A DNA stretch of 64,000 nucleotides from Lichtheimia corymbifera B2541 (Eukaryota > Mucoromycota > Mucoromycetes > Mucorales > Lichtheimiaceae). The stretch spans positions 62,001 to 126,000 of the forward strand of contig JNEU01001112.1 of the NCBI GenBank assembly GCA_000697475.1, written 5' to 3'. The translations under genes and the position numbers were made by a program. Every line of letters begins with the position of its first letter. Within the stretch, counting starts at the first letter, position 1. This document shows, one piece after another, positions 1-13,240 of this stretch. A model generated the notes under the pieces. It ran no database searches and was not told where the DNA came from. It saw only the letters and a program-made list of their open reading frames with translations.

Positions 1-3000
1 CCACAAGGCCAACGAATTCGCGTTTGATAGTCAATCGATCATTTTGTTGCCATTGCTTTCCATAAGCGTGCTGTGTTGATGACTCTCCTTGAGTGGGACC
101 TGCATTTTCTTCCGATGAAAACAGGTTTGACACGTTGAAATTGATGTGTGGTGCTGTTGATCCACTAGCAGCTCCCCCTTGACCATCGCCACCAGCTGCT
201 GCTGCAGGTTTGGCATTTTTGCTGAACTTGAGAAAGACATCAATCAAAGCGACAATGCCGTCATTGACAAGTGCGCTCAAGTTTCCAAGCTTGCAAAAAC
301 GTGGAAGCATATGCCGGAACATCTTGACAAACTGCTCAGCGCGCAACGAGCCTGGATCATATGCAATGATAGTCAAAAACAGCTTCACGAAATCTTGCAT
401 AGGGAATGGTCGATTATCATAATCGCTGACAGCAAGTGGCACAATAGGCGCTGTTGCACTTTTGGATAGTGGTTTGAGAATGGTGGCTGATAACGGCATC
501 GCCATTGGATTGCTGACAGCATCAATACGTTCTTGTACACTACGCTCATGATCGTCCAATTCCACCTGCAACTGTAATCCAAGCACATCTGATGTCGCAC
601 CTAACCTTGGTGGGTTATGCATTGCTTGCATCAAGTAATACAAATTGTCGGCCATCCACGCACCCAGTGAAGTGGACTTGTCGTATGCATCGAGAATAAT
701 TGGTACCAATGTTCCCAGCATTTGAAATACAAAGGATTCCTCGTGCACTGCATAGAATCGACACCACGCAAATGTAATGGCAGACCGCACATGCGGGAAC
801 CGCTCCACTTCGCAAAACACCTTGAACAACGCATGTAAAAAGGTCCCATGCCCACGGTTGTTGACAAATAAGCGCTTGAATCGAGTCACCACGCGTGTGT
901 ACAAAATCAATGCTTGTCCGATAATGCCGTAATCCGAGTGATGTTCCATAATGATCATATTGACACCCTTTAGGATCCTTTCCAGCTCGTTACGATCATT
1001 GTAATTCTTGTTCAAGCCATTTAACAATGCATCAATAAATCGCAGCCATACACGTGCACGCAATGATGATAATAATCCTGTATCTTCTTCTTCTTGCGTG
1101 TGTCTTGGAATTGCCTTGATTTCATCATTGCTAGGTGATACATCCTCTTCTTCAAACACAAAGCTTGTATCCTGCCGTTTACGTAGTGTGATATCTGGGA
1201 AATATTGTGCAGTGCCTGATAACCTCTCGTTGGATTTCTTATTCGGCATTGGTATAGGCTCGTATTCTTGGAGCGTCTTTTTGATGGCATAAACTTCACG
1301 TGGATACCGTGCCAAAAAGTTGGTCAAGAATTGGATGTGGCTGGTACGTAGAATAGCTACACTAAACACTTCCCATGGAATATCCAGAAATGCAAACGGC
1401 GTCCCTTGTTGAGTGATACGTCGTGGAAACATGCTTGCAGGCTGTTCATTGATAAACCAAAAGCGACCCGTGCTAGCCAATAAATGCTCGATTTTGTTCT
1501 TGCGAAGATCTCGAATCGAAAGCTCGTTGGTTGACATGGCTAACTCGACCAAGAGTGGATGGATCAGCATCATCAAGACAAGACCTTCTTCCTTATTTTC
1601 ACGTGTCAACCACTTTAGCATGCCTGCTAAATAGTTGAACAAGATATACGTGAACCCTGGTGGTAATTTGGCACGGAGGTCTGTCAAATATCGTAACCGC
1701 GTCAAGAGTTCACGGTGTCGAGCCATTTGTGTTTTGCCAAGTTCGCCCAAGAACGGCCGTAAGAACAATGCTGGATCATCACGCAAATAGGTCTCGAGCA
1801 AGTCGCGTAATCCATTCGCAACACCACTAAAATCGTCGCCAAGCAAATCAACCAAGCTCAAGTTGGCTACTGTCATGGCATGAACAGTAGCTGCTCGTTT
1901 ACGTCGTGCAATGATCTTGCTCACATTGATATGCCGTGTTGTTTCTCCCTCATTACGTGTGCCACCACCAGCACCACCCGCAGCTGCACCAGTATTACCA
2001 GTAGCTGGCATTCCGGTATTGTCAGGACCACCTCCATCATTGGATGGTTCATCTTCATCTTCCAAAAACAAGGACGGCAGCAATGCCAATGGTGTCAACA
2101 CCTTCTTGAGTGCCTCATGTTCCTCTCCTTGATCATCATCATCCCATCCAAGTTCCTGAATTTGTCGTTTGAGTTCAATTGGGAAATTACTGGCATGCTT
2201 AAGTTTGGCCATCCACCGAGGTTCATCCATAGTGAAGCGATTACTTCCCAGATCTGTGGGCACAAATGGTGTAGAGAATGCACCTCCATCTCCACGAAAA
2301 GGACGTTTGCGATTCGATACGGGTATATATTCTTGTGCAAGGATGTTGAATCGGTATCCGCTCATAGATGCTTGTTTCTCAATGGCAGCCAATCGACGAA
2401 ATGGATCACCACTAGGGAGAAAGATGTATATCATTAGTATTTGTTTGTTTCATGCATTGTTACACACACACACCTGTAAAAGTCATGCATAAACACTTCA
2501 ATCGTTTGCTTGGGTATCTTTTCACTACACTGCATCAGAAGAAATGCTGCAGGTACAAATGACTGCGGATTCCGATCATCGATAAATCCCTGCCATAATG
2601 GATTCACCAAAGTAGCGAATTCTTGCGTCGTCAATGAGGTATATACAGCCACAAGGAGTGAGAACACTGCACCAAATGGATCTTGATTGATGGATGACAT
2701 CTCATCCAGTCGTTTCTTTGCTAATGTTGAAGCGAGCTGCATGGACTTGTCAGCATTGTGTGTGGATGTTGGCGGTCGCACATCTTTTGAGGCAGCAGCA
2801 GTTTGTGTAATCGGGTAAATAGAGGAAATACATTCGCGGCGTCGTGTTTGATCAGGTAACTGTACAGGATCTTGCTCGTGAGGTGATATAACAGGCGTAT
2901 CCAAGAGAGATTGGTCACTGGGCTGTCGAATAGGACGATCAAAATACTCGACTGGATCAGCGCTCTCTGTTTCAAGCTCATCCGCCGTCATTGCATAAAC

Positions 3001-6000
3001 GATCCGTATACGTTGAAACATGAGCATGACATTTTCAATATGGTCGGGATGAATAGTAACTGATACATGTGGTTTTTTTCCTGACATGGGAGAATTGGTG
3101 ATGTCAAAAGGATCGCTTGAGGCTGATGTCACTCGCTGCTGTATAGCCCAATCAATGGCACGTAATAACCATCCAGGGCGGTGTGTTGTGTTGCAAAAGA
3201 ATCGGATCTCCAAGAAAATGTTGCATAAAATTACTCGTAATGGTAATGGAATCAAGGTCATCTTTTCCTTTGCTGTCATGAATACCGCAATGCGTCGCTC
3301 CAAATCAATCAAGAACTTTTTTGCAATCTCGCTCTCTTCCATGTTGGCTAATGTTCCACTGCTTTGCTTGTCACGTAGCTCTTTGATGGCCCAGAGAAAC
3401 TCGGTAGCTACCACACATTGGCCTAGCGTCGTATTGCCCCATCGAATGTCATCACCAACGACAACTTCCTCTCCATTACTGGCTGTATCCTTCTTTGCTC
3501 CAAGGTCACTTAATAGCAGCACGTTGATCATTTCCGCGTCGTGCATCCAATATTGTACACTTGTCATGTACTTTCTCAAACAGCTCATAAGCACCAGTTG
3601 CTTCGACACTTTTTGCTCATCGTTTGATGCAGCACATGCAATCACGTGACGGTAGAATACAGGTCGATAAGTCTGTGAAATGCGGGACATCAAGTTGCAT
3701 AAACCTGGCGTCGTAGGTGATGGAAGCGTATTTGCTAGTCGACTCAGTAGTCGTGGCAACGTAGCAGTGACCACCTTGTCACCAATTGTCCCATCCATAT
3801 TGAATGCCAGATTCTCATAGATTCGCACCAATTTGTCCCAGCTTGCATCCTCCACTGCTGCTGTCACCACTTCCATCACTAGAGTCTGCAATGTTGATGA
3901 CGACCAAAATGCCTCGAAATAGGATCGTATAAGCGCTATTGTGTGTCGCCATGATGTCGGCTTTTCGCTGCTACGATCCGTGTTGCTATATAAGCTGAGA
4001 TGCTCGGTGGATGATTCATCTGGGCTCCACATGGCACTACCATCAGGAGATGGAATATCATAAGCCGATGGTCGTGGGCTATGGCTTGGTGTCGAGCGTG
4101 GGCTATTGCTATGTAGATGTTGGGGATCATGAAGAGATGTGATCGAGAGTAACGATAAGATCATGCTGATGACGTTGGTGTACACTGCTCGAACATTTGG
4201 GTCATCCTGCCAATTAGGGAGATACACTTGCAGGGTGGTCACTGTGATCTTGTCTTCGATAAATGCCTTCAGGAGGGACACAGGTGATGTTGTTTGACGT
4301 AGATCATCGGGAGTAGCATTCAGGAACCAATCGGTAGCTATATACACCATGTTAGATCTTACACTCCAAAGCCAATGATCAAGCCATAATTACCTGCTTC
4401 CGATAATACAAAGAGGACAGTAGCATAGGATCTTCTCACAGGCACATCTGGCTCCTCCCAATATCTCTGAATAAAAAGGATGATTGTCGTTAATATCGCT
4501 TGTAATAGATATGATTCGTTCCATGCTTACCGGTAAGAGCTCTTGTACAATGTAGGTTCGTTTAGCAAGAGCCGTTGCGAAAACACCACCTGAATGGGAT
4601 GTATCTGAGCTCACCATGAGTGATCGACATAACGCTTCGAGAACGCAAAAGCGTGCAACAGAGAGTGGTGCTGGAGGATCACTGTTGCTGTCGGCGGGTA
4701 TAAAATAACGATCCCAATCCTTCCCCATCAATGGTATCATATTGCCGCTGGAAAGCTTATCCAGATAATCAACCAAAGTCGATCGAATATAGTCGTATTC
4801 CTCGGGATGGCGTGATTGCGGGCGTTCTGTGGTAGCCGCTGATGCATATGATAAAGCATCAGCAAGGGTATACACCAGCGCATGGAAAGCCGTAGGGGAT
4901 GATGGAAGATAAGCAGGGTTGCCCATAGTCGATGCCAGCATCAATTTCATGGTATCAACCAATCTCATCTACGTGTGATTGTATAAGCTATCCATCACCG
5001 CATTCCAATAATACATTCTACACTTACTTTGAGCTTAAGGTGGCCACATTTCAATAATCGACAGCAAAACGTGATCTGCTCCAGGTTGTCCTGTTTTGCC
5101 ATTTGGTAAGCAAAACGTCTTCTCTTTTACACACTTGTTTACTTACAATTGCATCCACTTGCTTGAACCGCTCACGAATATAATCGAATATGTCCAGTGC
5201 TTGATTGCAGTCATCCGCTAATGTGTGATGATGGTGTGCGTGTGCAACACAAACAATTAATCAATTCCTTTCTTTTCGAATTTTGCCGATTAACCCCCCA
5301 AAGATACATACTGCTCAGTGGCGTTTGGCTAAATGGCACCGACAAGACGCCAAGGATGTCACTGGTAAATGGCAATTGTGTGGCGACCTTATGCTTTTCA
5401 AGTGTATCCATAATAGATGTCATGATGGCACTGATACGGCTGCCGTGTTCCCCTGCTGTTGCTCGGTTATCGTCGTCAGTCGTTGCCATGGATAGATCCA
5501 TCCTCGAATATCGCATAAATAGATTCCGCTTGCTGTTGCCTTGTGTTGCTGTGGTATCATCTGTGATCCCGTTGGAAGGTCGTTGCGTATCATGCATGCT
5601 ATGTCGTGCATTTGAAGAGCTGATACGTCGGCTACGTGCATGAGGTCGAAGCAAGATCTTTTCCAGATCACGTTCCAAACGAACAATATCCTGTTGCACA
5701 GTCGTTGTCGCTGCATAGATGCCACCTCGTGTAGTAACATGTCGTCCATGTGCTGCTTTCTTGTGTATGTTGCCTCCTCCTCCACCTCCAACATGGTGTC
5801 CATTACTGGTGCTATGGTTGCCTGTACCTTGATTATTTCGTGCCATATAGAAGAGGTTGTGGCCACGGCCAAGGCGGATAGCTACTGCACCGGCAGTGGC
5901 CGCTGCTGCCATCGAAGGTGGTGGCGTTTGCTGCTGTTGTTGCCTTCTAAAGTCGTGACCATTCAAGACTGGTGCTGTTCCATTTTGTCGACTAGGCTTA

Positions 6001-6104
6001 TTGTCATGTGGTTGTGGTGTCGCTGTTGTAGACTGGCTCACAGATGGTGGTGGTGTTGACTCTCCATTGCCGTCGGAAGACATTTGATTCAAGCTTTCAA
6101 TCAA
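1..6104 (-). CDS. Very large helical-repeat protein, tentatively UNC80-like (3' part outside window)
   Basis: Start is the ATG at 6104-6102. Exons on the minus strand: 6104-5312, 5217-5147, 5090-5028, 4968-4531, 4466-4394, 4337-2474, then one long exon from about 2419 to the window edge. Introns are GT..AG and frames join through all junctions. About 1,900 residues are visible and no stop is reached. Residues 1-264 are low complexity (S/T/P/Q/H/G rich). The rest is almost entirely helical and hydrophobic-patterned, as in HEAT/armadillo solenoids, with acidic linkers (near 2,040-2,100 and 2,880-2,960). The C-terminal visible part contains a block with R-F-W-F and a W-C-R-F-Y segment. I suspect the UNC80 family (NALCN/Cch1 channel accessory) from the general look of this region, but this is inference; another giant scaffold is possible. 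That the region is a real gene is much surer than its name. Confidence 0.6.
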
Positions 6105-7849
6105 AGACTACGTAGGTGAGCAGGCATTCAAGGTAATACACTGGTCCTTCCACACACTGTTCAAATGGATGCTCATGCTTACCTTGTCTCTTCCCGAGGA
6201 TCACCAACTGCAGGAAAGCAACGAGAAAAGGCTGGTGTCCATGGTTAAATTCGGAGTCTTTTGTTACTCTCCTGGTTTCAGCCTGATGCTAAATGGCGTT
6301 GGATGGTGTGTATGTATGCTTACATGTTCCACTACCACTGCCAAGAAGCTAATCTATAGATAGATCTATTCCTGCATTGGCTTTGTGTACGTGATTCTAT
6401 TGGAAACCAACTACTATCTTATGATGTAGTTGTACCTGATATCAGGAACATTAATTTTTGCCGGTGACCAGACGACAGTATTACCAATCATGCAGCCACT
6501 GATCCGCCCATTTGCCGTATTCTCCATGTACGTTGTACCTTACCTTCAATTTGTATTACAGACGCTGTAGTCTAATAGACCATTACCAGCCCTTATATTA
6601 GACAAAGACGACGTTGCTGTCTGGTCATTTATATGCGCCCTAGTACCTTGCATTTCTTTTGACGCTGTTCGTATAGAATTGCAGCAAAGCCCATTGGTGT
6701 ATACACATAGTAATACCAAATTGGTAGATAGATAGATATTGTTCAATAGTGAAAAACTACTAGTTTGCTATCCCTAACACACTTGTACCTTGTCTCAATG
6801 ATGATGGCCGCTAGTGATGGCTGTGTGCATTTGAGCCTTCGTATTTTTCGTAATCTCATAACCAACAGCGTCATCTTGCAGTCATATATATGAACAGGCT
6901 GTTTTTTATTATAGACCAACCATCATAGTACATATACGCTTCACGATGCTATAATGAAGCATGTCATGAATGGGCAAAAAAATCTTATGTGATGGATGCA
7001 TGGTAAGTGTAGTTATCGTTTGGAAGGTTGGTGACACCTTATGCATTGTTGGGTCACGTAGCAAAGCGCTTCTTTTATGCACGGTAAACGAGCTTGAATA
7101 CACAATAATCGAACGAGGTAATAAGACCGCTTGCAGTGCATCTAGTCATCTCGAAGGACCTTGCGGTCAAATGTCGTCAAGACCTCCATCATGCTCATCC
7201 AAGTGTTGTATAGGGTTAATATACTGGGGATCAATGTGGGACCCATTTCATTACTCTTCAGCACAAAGATGTTTCTGTGACATCCATCGATCTTAGTCCT
7301 CGTGAGTGAGCTTATCCATATCCAGAAATACCACGTATGCGACTCTTTCTCATTGCCAAATTAGTAAAACTTTTAAATCGACGTTACGATCTCAGGACCT
7401 TTTCATCAACAGCTCCATGAAGCCTTCACAGTTGTCGTTTGTTTGCATGTCGTGTTGTAATAGCGAGTTTTTTCTTCCCCCAGTATTTGGCCCCTGAGTT
7501 AGAATATATACATGAAAATGTCCGAAAGACATGCAAGATGTACATTACCTACAAAGGTGTAATGTGTATGCATGCTCTCATTCGATTGTTTCTAACAATA
7601 ATGAGTGGAGAGTGTCGATTAGAAATCATAATCACCTACAAGGGCTGTGAGCAACAAGGGATTATTCATGGCGGTATATGTATGGGGTTTTGGAGTGTCG
7701 CTCTCATAATGCAACGTCGGCGAATGAACGTATTATTGTTTAATCAGCACAACTGTCGGCAAGTTGTGCTTTCCTTTTAGTGACAGCAGTAGAAACACGC
7801 GGAACAAGCTTAGTAATTCAAGCATTTAGCATAAAGCTGCTGTTGTTAA
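6105..7849. other. Intergenic, no gene seen
   Basis: About 1.7 kb between the divergently oriented large solenoid gene and the oxidoreductase. Only short ORFs without domain features, splice-consistent chains or codon bias are present. It presumably holds both promoters; no repeat or RNA gene was recognised. Confidence 0.5.
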
Positions 7850-7857
7850 TATAAAAA
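7850..7857 (+). promoter_or_regulatory. Probable TATA box of the MDR gene
   Basis: TATAAAAA lies about 65 bp upstream of the ATG at 7920, followed by a T/C-rich leader. Position and sequence fit a TATA element; no transcript data are available. Confidence 0.45.
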
Positions 7858-7919
7858 GGATCACACGTCAAACATCTTGGGATTGTTTTCCATACATTTT
7901 TTTCACACCCATACTCATC

Positions 7920-9112
<1,193 letters not shown>

Positions 9113-9599
9113 ATCATGCTACATATGTACAAAGATACGTAAATAAATATTTGAACGCTTTATTATGATGATACATGCTATTGTACCATTGAATCACTCG
9201 CCATCCTCTTGTGTGAGAAAAGAGGGATATGGCAATGCATGTGCCCAGCTATTTCTTTTGCTATCACACTACATTTTTCATCACTACATACCACAAGGAT
9301 ATCCACAGCTTATTGGAAGCATATTCTCTATCAACCATTGCTGCCTTTCTTCGTTGCCATGACTACAATCACGCAATCCTTCATATCTCAATAGCAAGTA
9401 ACATGATCACCCTATGCCATTCGATGCTGATCCCAATTCCCCGCGCTATCACTCCATATCATATGTAAATGGCCACTGTATTGACACCACCACACAAGTA
9501 AACTACCATAGGAATGGGCATATAGACGTTGTTCGAGGACTGAGCAATAAGATGATTGGGACGTGTTTATATAACGGCTATCAGTAAATGCTCTGCTTG
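9113..9599. other. Intergenic, no gene seen
   Basis: 3' flank of the MDR gene; an AATAAA-type signal occurs at about 9142. No coding signal beyond short frames. Confidence 0.5.
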
Positions 9600-9940
9600 C
9601 CCGATTTTGGTATGAAGAACAAGTGCACTACCATGATGGTTGCCTTTTTCACATGAAGCAAACCCATGATCCCATACGCATCCATCCCATCCCATCCCAA
9701 TGTACTAGAGCAATCTTCATATCCATATCCAAAGGAATTCGTATGTATTAAAGCAAGTTGCTACGCGTAAATAAAGCTGCTTCTATGCAATGGCTATCTG
9801 CTGTTCATGTGGAAAAAGGCCACAAGCCAGGCTGCTGCAAGTAACCTGTGACAATAGAGTAGAGGCCTCGCCAATGACAGCTTCTGTAATGAATGCTGTT
9901 GCGTTTGATGGTGGTTGAGGATTGTACAAGAGAAGGTGGA

Positions 9941-10415
9941 GTGTCAAGAAACGCGGGCGTTGTAGTAGACTGTGTACACGCCATGGAGTGTGCCATTCAG
10001 ACAAAGATAATGGGATCAAGACAGTTGTAGCATTGACATGATGGGTTGAAGCAGGACAATCGTTTGCAAGCTGTGGTTGTACGTGAATGGGGCAACAGTT
10101 GAGAAGGGGAGAAAGAGGCAGGAAACTGCAAGTGGAAGAGCTGGAAATTAAAAGTTGGTTGAGCTGTCAGACATATTCATGCACACTGTAAATTGACCCA
10201 TGGTCTTGAGATTGTTCACCTTGCCTTCAAACTTGCACACAAGATGCTTTCGGGTATGCTGAGCAACTTTGTCTTAATAAAGAACCCACACTTCATTCAA
10301 AAATTTGGAATGGGAGAGCATAATGTGGGATTGACTATAACGGAGGGAAATTGGGAAAGCGCCGGATTTATGAAAAAGCCATTTAGTATGTATTTTCTTG
10401 GGATTCCCTATCTCG
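9941..10415 (+). repeat. Left 475-bp palindrome arm
   Basis: Read base by base, this is the reverse complement of 11126-11600 with no difference seen and equal length. It contains a frame open on the strand (from 10193) that also appears inverted at 11348. That frame is mirrored only because the DNA is duplicated. Confidence 0.9.
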
Positions 10416-10576
10416 ACCTCGAAACTTGGTCAGGAGGTACTCTCGGTCATGCTGATCAACATCGTTCTCATAAAGCCTCTACACATCATTATGGAAATTT
10501 GGAGAAACAGGCACCTTTATGTTTTTACATATGCTGTAAGCGTGATGTTATATGACAAGTGGTCTTTGTTCATTGT
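10414..10576 (+). repeat. Left inner arm (one repeat unit plus end)
   Basis: Reverse complement of about 10654-10816 with two mismatches near the inner end. It contains one copy of the roughly 100-bp unit also seen, diverged, at about 10200-10320, 10880-10985, 11040-11125 and 13060-13160. Confidence 0.85.
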
Positions 10577-10653
10577 CAAGTAGGTAGACCCCGATAGAGC
10601 CGAAGATGCAGACGGACTTCTTTGTGCAACACAGCTCATTTGCATGATACTTC

Positions 10654-10816
10654 ACAATGAACAAAGACCACTTTCCATATAACATCACGCTTACAGCATA
10701 TGTAAAAACATAAAGGTGCCTGTTTCTCCAAATTTCCATAATGATGTGTAGAGGCTTTATGAGAACGATGTTGATCAGCATGACCGAGAGTACCTCCTGA
10801 CCAAGTTTCGAGGTCG
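10654..10816 (-). repeat. Right inner arm
   Basis: Inverted counterpart of 10414-10576. The loop between the inner arms is about 77 bases (10577-10653), so a transcript through this block could fold into a long hairpin. Confidence 0.85.
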
Positions 10817-11125
10817 CCATGGGCAATATCGGCGCGCACGGTCGTACACCCTATTTATGTTATCATCCATTCGTCGTCTCTCCTACATTCAAAGTTTTCA
10901 TACTGGGGTCTTTATGGGAACGAAATTGCTCGCCGTGGTCGAAGGGTGTTGTGTGAATGTTTCAGGTTCGAGGTGGGCAATCTCGGGGAACAGGAGCGTC
11001 TACTCTACTTTTCTCCTACATTTGGGCTGGCCGGCATTCAAAATGTTCATAATGAACCATGCGGTTTTTAAATGAATGAAGTTGATCAGCATGTACGAGA
11101 TTACCTTCTGACCAAGTTTCAAGTG
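10817..11125 (-). repeat. Two diverged inverted repeat units present only on the right side
   Basis: Units at about 10880-10985 and 11040-11125 share the pattern CTTTAT-g-GAACGA..TTG-TC-GC and the G-A-C-C-A-A-G-TTTC segment with the inner arm, but have many substitutions. They account for the length asymmetry between the two sides of the palindrome. Confidence 0.7.
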
Positions 11126-11126
11126 C
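11126..11126. other. Break point between homogenised core and diverged units
   Basis: Left of this base the sequence is diverged from the opposite arm; from it rightwards the match to the opposite arm is complete over 475 bases. Confidence 0.6.
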
Positions 11127-11600
11127 GAGATAGGGAATCCCAAGAAAATACATACTAAATGGCTTTTTCATAAATCCGGCGCTTTCCCAATTTCCCTCCG
11201 TTATAGTCAATCCCACATTATGCTCTCCCATTCCAAATTTTTGAATGAAGTGTGGGTTCTTTATTAAGACAAAGTTGCTCAGCATACCCGAAAGCATCTT
11301 GTGTGCAAGTTTGAAGGCAAGGTGAACAATCTCAAGACCATGGGTCAATTTACAGTGTGCATGAATATGTCTGACAGCTCAACCAACTTTTAATTTCCAG
11401 CTCTTCCACTTGCAGTTTCCTGCCTCTTTCTCCCCTTCTCAACTGTTGCCCCATTCACGTACAACCACAGCTTGCAAACGATTGTCCTGCTTCAACCCAT
11501 CATGTCAATGCTACAACTGTCTTGATCCCATTATCTTTGTCTGAATGGCACACTCCATGGCGTGTACACAGTCTACTACAACGCCCGCGTTTCTTGACAC
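11126..11600 (-). repeat. Right 475-bp palindrome arm
   Basis: Counterpart of 9941-10415. The homology outside this arm (11601-11790 against 9740-9940) drops abruptly. This suggests recent copying or gene conversion confined to the core. Confidence 0.9.
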
Positions 11601-12150
11601 TACAACTTCTCTTGCTGTACACTGCTATACGACGACCAATCGTAACAGCATTCACTCCAGCAACTGCTATTAGCGAGGCCTCGACTCCATTGTTCCAAGT
11701 TGCAGCAACTTGTCTTACACCTTTTTCACGTGAACAGCATGCAGCCATTGTATACAAGCAGCTTTATTTACGTGTAGCAGCTTGCTTCAATACATACAAC
11801 TTCTTATGGGTATGGATTTGAATACTGCCTTGTGTTGGTACATGGGATGAAAGGAAGGAATAGGGTGTATTGAGCGTTTTGGTTCCCTTGACCCATTCAG
11901 AACGCGATGTCTAGTTTGGATGCCATCGACTACGCGGGAATACAAGCAAGCTTCAGCTGATTGATCTGTGATGGAGAATGACCAACAAAGAGAGAGACCA
12001 AAGGGCCGAATGGAAATGGAAGCATATCAGCAGCGATCTCTGAGACTCCTTTTTACCAACAAATGGATTTGGAATGTTTATGGTGGATGGATGGATGGAA
12101 ATGAGAATCATGGTGGTTACTTGTCGCGTTGGCAGCAGGGATCATGGATC

Positions 12151-12899
12151 ATATCACGTGGATACGGCTGAGGATGATGGTGGATAAGATGAAATTGACG
12201 AAAGGTGTTTACAGCCATGGATGATATTGGATACTCGAATCAACGCAATCACGGATGAAGGACGGTTATGACAGTAGCAATCAAGAACACAATGACACAT
12301 TTTCCCCTGTTACCTCAATGTAATTCTCCCGTATGTACCTTATTCAATTTGCATTTTGCTGTTCCATCATCATATCTATTTCATAAACATCTTCTTCGAC
12401 TTTTATTGAATGAGAAATGGATTCAACAGATTATATATAAGGGTATTATGCAATCAGCTTGTTTGTGTAAGGTATGGGTCACTGGCTGGTTTCTGGATTA
12501 AAAGGGGGCATTGTATCATATGCATCATATGCATCATCATCGCATGTATCATTCGAGATAGCTTCCTAGTTCACATGCTGATAACTCAAAAGCAATCAAA
12601 TCTTGAACGCTTGTATTTCAATGATAAAATCTTGGAGAGTGATGATGCCCAACAATACAGCTTGTTACAGAAAGCTTGGTTCATTGTAAGTTTAATGCGT
12701 TATGCTTAAGAAAAGTGACCCGTGATACAGCGTGATGCAAGTACATTAACATACCATGCTGACGTGTGTCAAAGCTAACGCTATCTTACGATACCTTTTA
12801 TGAGAGCAGACCACTGCATACCGGCTACCACCGGCAGAGGTTACTACAGAGGTAGGCAGGGGAGGCATCGATCATGCACTCTCCGCCAATAGGATTGAC
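12151..12899. other. Intergenic, no gene seen
   Basis: A/T-rich stretch between the palindrome and the mini-foldback copy. It includes a short CATATGCATCAT-type simple run near 12518-12540. No supported gene. Confidence 0.45.
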
Positions 12900-13240
12900 C
12901 CTTCAGCTCCAGCCCCTGGACTCTGTGGCACCCTCCAGTCCTTCTGCATCTTCGGCTCTATGAGGCTCAAGCTACTTGACAATCAACAAAGACCACCTGT
13001 CATATAGCATCACGCTTACAGGAGCATATGTAAGGCTGGTTGTGACATTGCGGAATCTGGGGTTGCCCACCTCGATCGTGAAACTTCTACATAAGATACT
13101 TTCGGCCCTGACGAGCAAATTTGTTCGATTAAAGAGACTGCGTTTCATTGTAAAGTCTAGATGTACAGGCACATTTATGTTCTAGTTATACCGTAAGAGT
13201 GATGGAGTGCTTTCTCCTAGTAGGTGGTGTCAGCTGCATT
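12900..13240. repeat. Mini-foldback copy of the same repeat family
   Basis: Bases about 12930-13030 match the reverse complement of the inner-arm end and loop (10540-10620), including GCATCTTCGGCTCTAT and CAAAGACCAC. Bases 13060-13160 are one forward copy of the about 100-bp unit. Bases about 13170-13225 match the inner-arm end in forward orientation. The element is therefore a single unit flanked by inverted ends, a small version of the large palindrome, with substitutions throughout. Confidence 0.65.

Larger units (their letters stand above)
9600..12150. repeat. Large imperfect palindrome of a non-coding repeat family
   Basis: The left side (about 9600-10576) and right side (about 10654-12150) are reverse complements in their main parts. 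A 475-bp core (9941-10415 against 11126-11600) appears identical with no indels. Outside it the homology continues but is clearly diverged: 9740-9940 matches 11601-11790, with weaker similarity beyond. Inside it a shorter arm pair (10414-10576 against 10654-10816) differs at about two bases. The right side carries about 309 extra bases (10817-11125) made of two diverged copies of the inner unit. No long frame with transposase, RT or integrase features is present. It could be a foldback element, a pair of inverted non-autonomous elements, or an inverted duplication. Confidence 0.85.

Noticed and set aside
3086..3649. 187-codon plus-strand frame
   Set aside because: Antisense shadow of the large solenoid exon, without independent features.
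10193..10555. 120-codon frame and its mirror at 11016-11348
   Set aside because: The two frames are alike only because the DNA is an inverted repeat; no domain, splice or start context supports a protein.
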